Shown here: positions 7,291 to 13,892 of the stretch, piece by piece
How positions within the stretch are numbered: position 1 is the stretch's first letter
Layout: every line of letters begins with the position of its first letter
NCBI GenBank assembly: GCA_051745835.1
Contig: JBNJEL010000040.1
Coordinates: 1 to 15,871 of the forward strand
Reading direction: 5' to 3'
DNA length: 15,871 nucleotides
Origin: JBNJEL01 sp051745835
GTDB lineage: Bacteria > Bacillota > Halanaerobiia > Halobacteroidales > Acetohalobiaceae
Made by a program: the position numbers and the translations under genes
Notes under the pieces: model-generated
Databases searched by the model: none
Told to the model about the DNA's origin: nothing
The model's input: the letters and a program-made list of their open reading frames with translations, nothing else

Positions 7291-8286
7291 ATGAGTAATC
7301 AGTTAAGAAGAGTAGGCATTACAGGAGTGGGGTCTTATCTACCGGATAATAGATTAACTAATCATGATTTAGAAGAGATGGTTGATACTAGTGATGAGTG
7401 GATTAGATCGCGTACCGGAATTAAGGAGCGTAGAATAGCAGCTGATGATATCGCAACTTCTGATCTAGCATATCAAGCAGCCCAAGCAGCATTAGAAGAT
7501 GCTGAATTAGATCCAATGGATTTAGATTTGATCTTAGTAGCTACGATTACTCCTGATATGGCTTTTCCTGCAACTGCTTGTCTTTTACAGGAGCGTTTAC
7601 AAGCTAAGAATGCTGCTGCTTTTGATTTAGAAGCAGCTTGTTCAGGATTTAGTTATGGTTTATCGGTGGCTACTCAATTTGTAGCTAGTGGTACTTATGA
7701 TAATATATTAGTAATAGGTGCTGAAACTTTATCGAAGATTATTAACTGGGAGGATCGCAGTACCTGCATCTTATTTGGTGATGGCGCAGGAGCTGCTGTA
7801 GTACAGCCAGTGGAATCAGGTGGTATTCAATCAAGTGTGTTAGGAGCTGACGGTTCCGGTGGTGATGTACTCAAAAAGCCGGCGGGCGGTTCTAAGCATC
7901 CGGCTTGTCAGCAGACAATTGAGAATAATCTACATTATTTAGAGATGGAAGGTAACGCTGTCTTTAAGTTTGCAGTTAGAATTATTGATCAAGTAGTCTT
8001 AGAGGCATTAGAGGAGGCTGATTTAACAACAGCTGATATTGACTTCTTTATTCCTCATCAGGCTAATATTAGAATTATTGATGCCGCAATTAAACGATTA
8101 GAGCTAGATAAAGAAGATGTAATGGTCAACCTTGATCAGTACGGTAATACTTCGGCTGCTTCAATTCCTATTGCGCTCTATGAAGCTGTGGAGTCAGGTA
8201 GAATTAATGAAGGCGATACAGTCGTGTTAGCTGGTTTTGGTGCAGGACTAACCTGGGGAGCTAATGTAATAGAGTGGTCTTATTAG
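7291..8286 (+). CDS. fabH: Beta-ketoacyl-[acyl-carrier-protein] synthase III
   Basis: FabH starts fatty-acid elongation by condensing acyl-CoA (typically acetyl- or branched-chain CoA) with malonyl-ACP. At 331 residues it has the normal length. The catalytic triad is complete: Cys117 in EAACSGF, His256 in PHQANIRI and Asn286 in GNTSAAS. The N-terminus GITGVGSYLP and the DEWIRSRTGIKERR segment are typical. The start codon has no strong AGGAGG at the usual distance: GAAGGG is 18-23 bases upstream, while GGTGA (7276-7280) is 10 bases upstream. A tiny TTG-initiated frame (7274-7294) ends in an ATGA overlap with this start. It is a lone gene here, with no other fab genes, FapR or FabT nearby. A 12-bp inverted repeat follows the stop. 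Confidence 0.96.
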   Translation: MSNQLRRVGITGVGSYLPDNRLTNHDLEEMVDTSDEWIRSRTGIKERRIAADDIATSDLAYQAAQAALEDAELDPMDLDLILVATITPDMAFPATACLLQERLQAKNAAAFDLEAACSGFSYGLSVATQFVASGTYDNILVIGAETLSKIINWEDRSTCILFGDGAGAAVVQPVESGGIQSSVLGADGSGGDVLKKPAGGSKHPACQQTIENNLHYLEMEGNAVFKFAVRIIDQVVLEALEEADLTTADIDFFIPHQANIRIIDAAIKRLELDKEDVMVNLDQYGNTSAASIPIALYEAVESGRINEGDTVVLAGFGAGLTWGANVIEWSY

Positions 8287-8296
8287 TAGAGTTGAT

Positions 8297-8323
8297 AAAG
8301 GATAGTTAAAATAACTATCCTTT
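8297..8323. terminator. Hairpin between convergent fabH and OsmC genes
   Basis: A perfect 12-bp inverted repeat (AAAGGATAGTTA at 8297-8308, TAACTATCCTTT at 8312-8323) with a 3-base loop. The rightward T tail is interrupted (TTTATTTACTT) and there is no T tract leftward. The OsmC stop codon (8315-8317) lies inside the hairpin. It most likely terminates fabH, and leftward function is uncertain. Confidence 0.6.
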
Positions 8324-8758
8324 ATTTACTTCATAGTAGCTGGTTACCTCAATACTTCTAGCTAATGTATCAGCCATAGGACAGCGGTCTTGCACTAAGT
8401 TAACTAATTCGTCTATTTTATCAGTTGGCGCATCTGAATCAAGATAGAGATTAAATTCTACACTTTGAAATCCCGGGACAACCTCTGGGTCTCCCTTAAA
8501 ACCTTGCAGATCTATTTTTCCTATTGCTTCTACTTGGAGATTATTCAGTTCTACTTGACGCTGTTTGGCAAAGGTTTTGGTAGTCATGACAGCACAGGTT
8601 GCTAATCCAGCTAATATAATCTCTGCCGGTGACATTCCTAAATCCTGACCACCCATCTTTTTTGATTTATCAGCGGTAATTTGGTGTTTATCGGTTGTAG
8701 CTTCTGCTGTAAAATCTTCTTGTAAGGTACTGCTTACTTTTACACTTTCAGTAGCCAT
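8315..8758 (-). CDS. OsmC/Ohr-family protein (thiol peroxidase-like)
   Basis: A 147-residue protein of the OsmC superfamily, whose members reduce organic hydroperoxides or are linked to envelope and osmotic stress. The family signature GGQDLGMSPAEIILAGLATC (36-55) ends in the peroxidatic Cys55, and the second reactive Cys126 is in RCPMADTL. Both cysteines are present, so peroxidase activity is plausible. It is closer to the general OsmC/YhfA-like group than to classical Ohr; this is a judgement by eye. A strong AGGAGGAG site (complement of 8765-8772) precedes the ATG. It is transcribed alone, leftward, from a promoter back-to-back with that of cinA. Confidence 0.88.
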   Translation of the reverse strand: MATESVKVSSTLQEDFTAEATTDKHQITADKSKKMGGQDLGMSPAEIILAGLATCAVMTTKTFAKQRQVELNNLQVEAIGKIDLQGFKGDPEVVPGFQSVEFNLYLDSDAPTDKIDELVNLVQDRCPMADTLARSIEVTSYYEVNKG

Positions 8759-8812
8759 TGTGCTCTCCTCCTATCTAGTTTCTTGTTATTAGCATGTTAC
8801 TTTAACAACAAA

Positions 8813-8840
8813 ATCATACGTACCTTTAACCTATTGTTAA
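8813..8840 (-). promoter_or_regulatory. Promoter of the OsmC-family gene
   Basis: Minus strand TTAACA (8840-8835), a 16-base spacer, and TATGAT (8818-8813), with five of six matches in each box. The -35 box overlaps the cinA -35 box on the opposite strand. Confidence 0.55.
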
Positions 8841-8863
8841 GTTTAATCTATCTATGATATGAT
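8834..8863 (+). promoter_or_regulatory. Promoter of cinA
   Basis: TTGTTA (8834-8839), an 18-base spacer, and TATGAT (8858-8863), about 25 bases before the cinA ATG. It overlaps the divergent promoter by five bases in the -35 element. Confidence 0.5.
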
Positions 8864-8888
8864 AGAGATATAAATTGGAGGGATTAGT

Positions 8889-10139
8889 ATGCAAGCAGAG
8901 ATAATTGCTGTAGGTACTGAGTTATTATTAGGGCAGATAGTTGATACTAATACTGCCTATCTAGCTCAACAATTAGCTGATTTAGGAATCGATGTATACC
9001 ATCAATCGACTGTAGGAGATAATTATGAGCGTTTAAAATCTACTCTACAAAGTAGTTTGCAGCGTGCAGATTTGATAATTACTACCGGCGGTTTAGGTCC
9101 TACAGATGATGATTTAACTAGAGAAGTGATTGCTGATGCGGTAGGTGTAGAGTTAGTTAAAGATGATAAGTTAGCTGCTGATATTGCATCTTATTTTGAG
9201 GCAGCAGACCGCAAGATGGCAGCTAATAACTTAACTCAAGCTTATCTACCAGCAGGAGCTGAACCGATTAATAATCAGCGTGGCACTGCTCCGGGGATTA
9301 TTTTAGAAGCTCAAGATAGCATCATTATTGCTCTGCCGGGAGTTCCACCAGAGATGAAAGCAATGACAGAAGAAGAGGTAATTCCTTATCTAACTAATCA
9401 GATAGCAAGAGAAGAATTGATAAAATCTAAAGTGCTTAAAGTAGTTGGTTATGGTGAATCAGATTTAGAGATAGAGATTAAAGATATCTTGAATAATCAG
9501 ACTAATCCTACGCTAGCTCTCTTAGCTGGTCGAGGAGAGGTTAAACTACGCCTAACTGTTAAAGCAGAGAGTGAAAGTAAAGCTGATGACTTATTGGCTC
9601 AATTAGAAGCTAAGCTTAGAAGTCGGTTAGGTGAGAGTATCTTTGGTATAGATAGCGAAACAATGGCAGAAGTAGTAGGAAAGAAGCTTCGAAATTCAGG
9701 TCTGACTTTAGCTACTGCCGAATCCTGTACTGGGGGATTAATTGGTGATCGGATTACTAATGTATCCGGCAGCTCTGATTACTTTGAGTGTGGAGTAGTT
9801 ACTTATAGTAATCAGTCCAAGGAAGAGCTGATTAACGTTCAAGCTCAAACTTTACAACAATTTGGAGCGGTCAGTGCTCAGACAGCAGAAGAGATGGCTA
9901 TAGGAGTTAGAGAGTTAGCCGGAACAGATGTCGGTATGGCTGTGACAGGAATTGCTGGACCGACAGGTGGCAGTAAAGAGAAACCGGTGGGATTAGTCTA
10001 TCTTGGTTTAGCAGTAGGAGAGGAAGTAAGAAGCTATCAATTTAATTTACACGGTAGTCGTCAACAGATTAAGCATCTTACTTCGCAGTATGCTCTAGAT
10101 AAGCTAAGACGGTATCTAATCAATCATTGTAGCAATTAA
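8889..10139 (+). CDS. cinA: CinA: NMN amidase / ADP-ribose pyrophosphatase-type two-domain protein
   Basis: A 416-residue protein with the standard two-domain build. The N-terminal COG1058/MoCF-like domain (about 1-170) shows GTELLLGQIVDTN, TTGGLGPTDDDLTRE (65-79) and LPGVPPEM (149-156). The C-terminal PncC domain (about 258-413) shows TLATAESCTGGL (273-284) with the catalytic Ser279 and VTGIAGPTGGSKEKPVG (352-368). PncC deamidates nicotinamide mononucleotide in NAD recycling, and the N-terminal domain acts on ADP-ribose-type substrates in characterised relatives. GGAGGG (8877-8882) is placed 6 bases before the ATG. In many Firmicutes cinA lies directly before recA and may be co-expressed with it. 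Here a reverse-strand trpB stands between them, and cinA has its own promoter. Confidence 0.95.
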   Translation: MQAEIIAVGTELLLGQIVDTNTAYLAQQLADLGIDVYHQSTVGDNYERLKSTLQSSLQRADLIITTGGLGPTDDDLTREVIADAVGVELVKDDKLAADIASYFEAADRKMAANNLTQAYLPAGAEPINNQRGTAPGIILEAQDSIIIALPGVPPEMKAMTEEEVIPYLTNQIAREELIKSKVLKVVGYGESDLEIEIKDILNNQTNPTLALLAGRGEVKLRLTVKAESESKADDLLAQLEAKLRSRLGESIFGIDSETMAEVVGKKLRNSGLTLATAESCTGGLIGDRITNVSGSSDYFECGVVTYSNQSKEELINVQAQTLQQFGAVSAQTAEEMAIGVRELAGTDVGMAVTGIAGPTGGSKEKPVGLVYLGLAVGEEVRSYQFNLHGSRQQIKHLTSQYALDKLRRYLINHCSN

Positions 10140-10144
10140 TTACT

Positions 10145-10183
10145 AAAAAGGTCACAACCTAGCTTGAAATGCTAAGTTGCGAC
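10145..10183 (-). terminator. Terminator of trpB, strand-specific
   Basis: On the minus strand GUCGCAACUUAGC (10183-10171) and GCUAGGUUGUGAC (10163-10151) form a continuous 13-bp stem with two G-U pairs and a 7-base loop. CUUUUU (10150-10145) follows. Read on the plus strand, the two wobbles become A-C mismatches, so the hairpin favours leftward termination. Confidence 0.85.
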
Positions 10184-10193
10184 TAGTAGTTGA

Positions 10194-11393
10194 TTAATTA
10201 TCTTTGATCATTTCTGCTACCTGTTGGACATCTTTATCGCCGCGTCCTGATAGATTAACAATTATAATCTGGTCTGAATCTAATTGTGGTGCTAATTTGA
10301 TTGCTTCTGCTACAGCATGGGCGCTTTCTAAAGCAGGGATGATTCCTTCAGTTTTGGATAATCTTTGAAAGGCTTCGAGAGCTTCTTGGTCAGTAATCGA
10401 GACGTAATCAGCTCGTCCGCTTTTCTTAAGGTAGCTGTGTTCTGGGCCTACACCAGGATAATCTAAACCAGCTGAAATAGAATGGACAGGTAGTGGTTCT
10501 CCTGTTTCATCTTGTAGCGTATAACATTTAAAGCCGTGAATGACCCCTTCGCTACCTGCAGTAATCGAAGCAGCATGTTCACCAGTGTTAAGTCCTTTAC
10601 CTGCTGGTTCGACGCCGATTATATTTACCTCTTGGTCATCAATAAAAGGGTGGAATAGCCCAATAGCATTACTTCCTCCGCCGACTGCTGCTAAGAGGTA
10701 ATCTGGCAGACGATCTTCTTTTGCTAAGATTTGAGCTTTTGCTTCTTGACCAATGATTGATTGAAAGTCTCTAACCATCATCGGGTAAGGATGGGGTCCG
10801 ACAGCAGAACCTAACATATAATAAGTATCTTCTTGATTAGCAATTAAGTCTTTAAGAGCTACATCAACAGCATCCTTTAAAGTCTTAGTTCCTTCAGAAA
10901 CTGGAACTACTTCTGCACCTAATAGCTCCATTCGGAAGACATTAAGTTCTTGACGTTTGACATCGACTTCTCCCATATAGATTGTACAGTCTATACCAAA
11001 TAAGGCACAAGCAGTAGCAGTTGCCACACCGTGTTGGCCAGCCCCAGTCTCAGCTACCACTCTCTTCTTTCCCATTCGTTGGGCTAACAGAACTTGACCG
11101 AGAGTATTATTAATCTTATGAGCGCCAGTATGATTTAAGTCTTCGCGTTTAAGATAGATTTTAGCCCCGCCTAATTGACTAGTTAACCTTTCAGCATAAG
11201 TTAGCGGATTAGGACGACCAATATACTCTTTAAAGTAATCTTCTAATTCTGCTTGAAAATCAGGATCTTCCTTATATTTTAAGTAATTCTCAGTAATTTC
11301 GTCTAAGACTTCTTCTAACTCCTGTGGTACAAAGCGACCACCGAAATCACCAAAGAATCCTTCTTGGTTAGGTGTTTGATTAATAGATGACAT
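10194..11393 (-). CDS. trpB: Tryptophan synthase beta subunit
   Basis: TrpB joins indole and L-serine to form L-tryptophan with PLP. The ATG at 11393 is chosen (399 residues, the family norm). AAAGGAG lies 10 bases upstream of it, and the longer open frame up to 11462 runs into the -35 box of the gene's own promoter. Visible landmarks are GFFGDFGGRFVPQEL (12-26), the PLP lysine K93 in HTGAHKINN, the catalytic Glu115 in AETGAGQHG, the phosphate loop GGGSNAIG (238-245) and the C-terminal LSGRGDKD. It looks like the TrpB1 type that pairs with TrpA. No trpA or other trp gene is present, and the short leader (about 34 bases) has no room for a T-box or TRAP attenuator. It sits in reverse between cinA and recA. 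Confidence 0.95.
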   Translation of the reverse strand: MSSINQTPNQEGFFGDFGGRFVPQELEEVLDEITENYLKYKEDPDFQAELEDYFKEYIGRPNPLTYAERLTSQLGGAKIYLKREDLNHTGAHKINNTLGQVLLAQRMGKKRVVAETGAGQHGVATATACALFGIDCTIYMGEVDVKRQELNVFRMELLGAEVVPVSEGTKTLKDAVDVALKDLIANQEDTYYMLGSAVGPHPYPMMVRDFQSIIGQEAKAQILAKEDRLPDYLLAAVGGGSNAIGLFHPFIDDQEVNIIGVEPAGKGLNTGEHAASITAGSEGVIHGFKCYTLQDETGEPLPVHSISAGLDYPGVGPEHSYLKKSGRADYVSITDQEALEAFQRLSKTEGIIPALESAHAVAEAIKLAPQLDSDQIIIVNLSGRGDKDVQQVAEMIKDN

Positions 11394-11433
11394 AGTAAAA
11401 TTACTCCTTTCAAAACCATAATTTCTAACTGAC

Positions 11434-11462
11434 AGTATATCATCATTAGTGAAACTCGTCAA
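11434..11462 (-). promoter_or_regulatory. Promoter of trpB
   Basis: Minus strand TTGACG (11462-11457), a 17-base spacer, and TATACT (11439-11434). Predicted start is near 11427, giving a leader of about 34 bases to the ATG at 11393. Confidence 0.75.
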
Positions 11463-11609
11463 TATATGTGATTGAGGGAAGGCAACCTTGCAATTAGAAT
11501 AAATTAGAAGATTGACCTTGATGATTGAAAATTTATTTAATTGTTATACAAGGAGAATAATTAACTTTGTAGAAATTAGTAAGTGTCAGATTTTTTATTG
11601 AGTTAGGGA

Positions 11610-11638
11610 TTGTAATTCTGGAACATTTGTTCTATAAT
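11610..11638 (+). promoter_or_regulatory. recA promoter with LexA (SOS) box in the spacer
   Basis: TTGTAA (11610-11615), a 17-base spacer, and a perfect TATAAT (11633-11638). The spacer contains GAACATTTGTTC (11621-11632), a GAAC-N4-GTTC match to the Firmicute LexA operator that ends right before the -10 box. Bound LexA would block RNA polymerase, so recA is predicted to be SOS-inducible. The rest of the 245-base trpB-recA spacer (11463-11609) is AT-rich, with no convincing gene or hairpin. Confidence 0.88.
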
Positions 11639-11707
11639 ATACTTGTTTATTGCAAAATTTCAGATTAAAAGTAATTGATTTTTTTATAATTAAGGAGTTG
11701 ATAAATA

Positions 11708-12769
11708 ATGGATGATCAGAAACAGAAAGCATTAGATCGGACGTTAAAACAGATTGAAAAAGAGTATGGTAAAGGTTCGATTATGAAGTTAGGCGAAGCT
11801 CAGACGTTAGATGTAGAATCAATATCTACAGGAGCTTTATCATTAGATGTAGCATTAGGAGTTGGCGGAATCCCATGTGGTAGAATTGTTGAAGTATTTG
11901 GTCCTGAATCCTCTGGTAAGACTACTGTAGCATTGCATATGATTGCCGAAACTCAAAAGGAGGGTGGAGTGGCTGCCTTTATTGATGCCGAGCATGCTTT
12001 AGATCCTAAGTATGCCAAGAATTTAGGTGTTGACATTGAAGAGTTACTAATCTCACAGCCTAATACAGGTGAAGAAGCATTAGAGATCTGTGAAGCATTA
12101 GTCCGCAGTGGAGCAATTGATATTGTTGTTGTTGACTCGGTAGCTGCTTTAGTGCCTGAAGCTGAGATTGAAGGAGAGATGGGCGATGCTCACGTTGGTT
12201 TGCAAGCACGTTTAATGTCCCAAGCAATGCGTAAATTATCTGGTACAATTAGTAAGTCTAAAACTACTTGTATCTTTATTAATCAGATTCGTGAAAAGGT
12301 TGGGGTTATGTTTGGTAATCCAGAAACTACACCAGGTGGACGAGCGCTTAAGTTCTACTCTTCAGTACGGTTAGATATTCGTCGGCGTAAAGCAATTAAG
12401 GATGGCGATGATTTCTTAGGTAATAAGACTAAAGCAAAAGTAGTTAAGAATAAGGTAGCACCGCCATTTAAGACGGCAGAGTTTGATATTATGTACGGTA
12501 CTGGAATTTCGCAGGTAGGTTGTATCTTAGATATGGCAGTAGAACATGATATTGTAGAGCGTTCAGGAGCGTGGTACTCTTATGGTGATGATATTACTTT
12601 AGGTCAGGGACGAGCTAATTCTAAAGAGGAGTTAAAAGAGAATCCTGAGCTATTGGCTGAGATAGAGGAAAAAGTAAAGATTGAGTTAGGACTGTTAGAT
12701 GAAGAAGAAGCTGATCAGTTAGATACAGCAGCTGATGATGATAATGAAGAAGAGGCTGAAGAAGAATAG
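11708..12769 (+). CDS. recA: Recombinase RecA
   Basis: RecA forms filaments on single-stranded DNA, performs strand exchange and triggers LexA self-cleavage. The protein has 353 residues. Walker A is GPESSGKT (65-72), FIDAEHALDP (91-100) holds the catalytic Glu, Walker B is VVVDS (140-144), and loop 2 plus the following core (about 193-225) carries INQIREKVGVMFGNPETTPG. The C-terminal tail (about 331-353) is strongly acidic, as is normal for this regulatory region. AAGGAG (11692-11697) is 10 bases before the ATG, and the transcript leader is about 60 bases. The gene downstream is not recX, the usual Firmicute neighbour, but a run of Mre11/Rad50-like genes. Confidence 0.98.
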   Translation: MDDQKQKALDRTLKQIEKEYGKGSIMKLGEAQTLDVESISTGALSLDVALGVGGIPCGRIVEVFGPESSGKTTVALHMIAETQKEGGVAAFIDAEHALDPKYAKNLGVDIEELLISQPNTGEEALEICEALVRSGAIDIVVVDSVAALVPEAEIEGEMGDAHVGLQARLMSQAMRKLSGTISKSKTTCIFINQIREKVGVMFGNPETTPGGRALKFYSSVRLDIRRRKAIKDGDDFLGNKTKAKVVKNKVAPPFKTAEFDIMYGTGISQVGCILDMAVEHDIVERSGAWYSYGDDITLGQGRANSKEELKENPELLAEIEEKVKIELGLLDEEEADQLDTAADDDNEEEAEEE

Positions 12770-12787
12770 AGTGATGAATAAAGAGTA

Positions 12788-12821
12788 AAAGGGTGGGGTT
12801 ATCCCGCTCTTTCTTACTTTT
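12788..12821 (+). terminator. Possible weak terminator after recA
   Basis: AAAGGGTGGG (12788-12797) pairs with CCCGCTCTTT (12803-12812) through ten pairs including two G-U, with a 5-base loop. The tail CTTACTTTT is a poor T tract. A second hairpin (TTCTTAC, 12811-12817, with GTAAGAA, 12826-12832) overlaps its 3' arm by two bases, so the two may compete. Some read-through into the nuclease genes is plausible. Confidence 0.5.
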
Positions 12822-12892
12822 AGGAGTAAGAAGCAGGATTATGATGGTCTGTCTTGAATTAATATTAAGTAGAATTAAGGGGGTAATCGTAG

Positions 12893-13870
12893 TTGAAATT
12901 ATTAGTCTTGACTGATACACATATTCGTGGTACAACTCCTCAAAATCGTTTAGATGATTTTCCGCTTGCTTTACAAGATAAGTTATTAGAAGTGCAGGAA
13001 ATTGCTCAACGAGAAGATGTAGATTTAATTCTTCATGCTGGGGATATGTTTGATCGCCCCGATACTGCTCCGTCAGTTGTGAGTGAATTTGTACAGATAC
13101 TGCGGGGCTTTGATTGTCCAATCTATGTAGTAGCTGGTAACCATGATCTATACGGACAGAATCCAACTACATTACCTCGTACAATGTTGGGTCTGCTGGG
13201 AGCTTCAGGAATTGTCGAACTGCTTAACTTAAATCAAGTAGAGATAATAGAGTCAGATGGTATCACATTACAATTAGAAGGGACTCCTTACTATTATAAT
13301 TTAGATAGTCAGGAAGGATTAACTGATTATCTACTAGATAAAAGAAGTAATGTAGATTATGCGATTAAAGTAATTCATGGTATGTTATTAGCGCAACCTT
13401 TCTCAATTGAGATGAATCATACTTTACTTGATGATATTAAAGAGACAGAAGCTGATATTACCATTAGTGGACATTATCATACCGGTTTTGGGGTTGAAAA
13501 GTTAGCAGCTGATAAGTATGCTCTTAATCCCGGTAGTTTAGTAAGGATTGGTGCTTATCCTAGTGAGTTAAAGCGTCAACCTCAGGTAGCAATTATTGAA
13601 TTAACTGCTGATAATATAGATATTAAGTTAGTTCCTCTATCAGAAGCTCAAGCTGGTAAGGATGTATTAGATCGTAGTCAAATTGAGTGGAATGAACACC
13701 GCAAACAGAAGTTAGCTGACTTTACGCAAGATATTAGAGGGGCAGGAGAGTTTAACTTTTTAGAAGTTAAAGAGATTTTGGAGGAATTAGCTAGTAATAA
13801 AGACTTATCTACAGAGGTTAAAGAAGAAGCAAGAGCTAGAATTGCTCAGGCAGAAGAGAAGTTAAGTTAA
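12893..13870 (+). CDS. Mre11/SbcD-like metallophosphoesterase (DNA repair nuclease subunit)
   Basis: A 325-residue calcineurin-like phosphoesterase of the Mre11/SbcD type, the nuclease partner of Rad50/SbcC ATPases that trims DNA ends and hairpins. Metal-binding motifs are in the canonical order: D8-x-H10 (TDTHIRG), GD51MFD (HAGDMFDRP), GNHD (82-85), H162 (IHGML) and GHYH (193-196). NPGSLVRIG (212-220) is also typical. The C-terminal 60 residues are helical and charged, a likely ATPase-docking region. Initiation is at a TTG (12893) with AAGGGGG (12877-12883) 9 bases upstream; no ATG start fits. It is the first gene of a close run (22-base gap, 11- or 8-base overlap, 17-base gap). No clear promoter is found in the 123-base spacer after recA. 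It is shorter than E. coli SbcD. Confidence 0.87.
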   Translation: MKLLVLTDTHIRGTTPQNRLDDFPLALQDKLLEVQEIAQREDVDLILHAGDMFDRPDTAPSVVSEFVQILRGFDCPIYVVAGNHDLYGQNPTTLPRTMLGLLGASGIVELLNLNQVEIIESDGITLQLEGTPYYYNLDSQEGLTDYLLDKRSNVDYAIKVIHGMLLAQPFSIEMNHTLLDDIKETEADITISGHYHTGFGVEKLAADKYALNPGSLVRIGAYPSELKRQPQVAIIELTADNIDIKLVPLSEAQAGKDVLDRSQIEWNEHRKQKLADFTQDIRGAGEFNFLEVKEILEELASNKDLSTEVKEEARARIAQAEEKLS

Positions 13871-13892
13871 GATAAGTTGAGGTGAAGGTTAG

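Noticed and set aside
11394..11430. T-box, TRAP or leader-peptide attenuator for trpB
   Set aside because: The predicted leader is only about 34 bases, with no hairpin or Trp codons.
11394..11462. Longer N-terminus for trpB up to 11462
   Set aside because: That stretch contains the trpB -10 and -35 boxes and the AAAGGAG ribosome site for the ATG at 11393, and TrpB proteins do not carry such an extension.
12621..13166. Leftward open frame of 181 codons across the recA end and the nuclease start
   Set aside because: It lies antisense to two well-supported genes and crosses their spacer. Its translation is low-complexity and rich in Leu, His and Gln, typical of a shadow frame.
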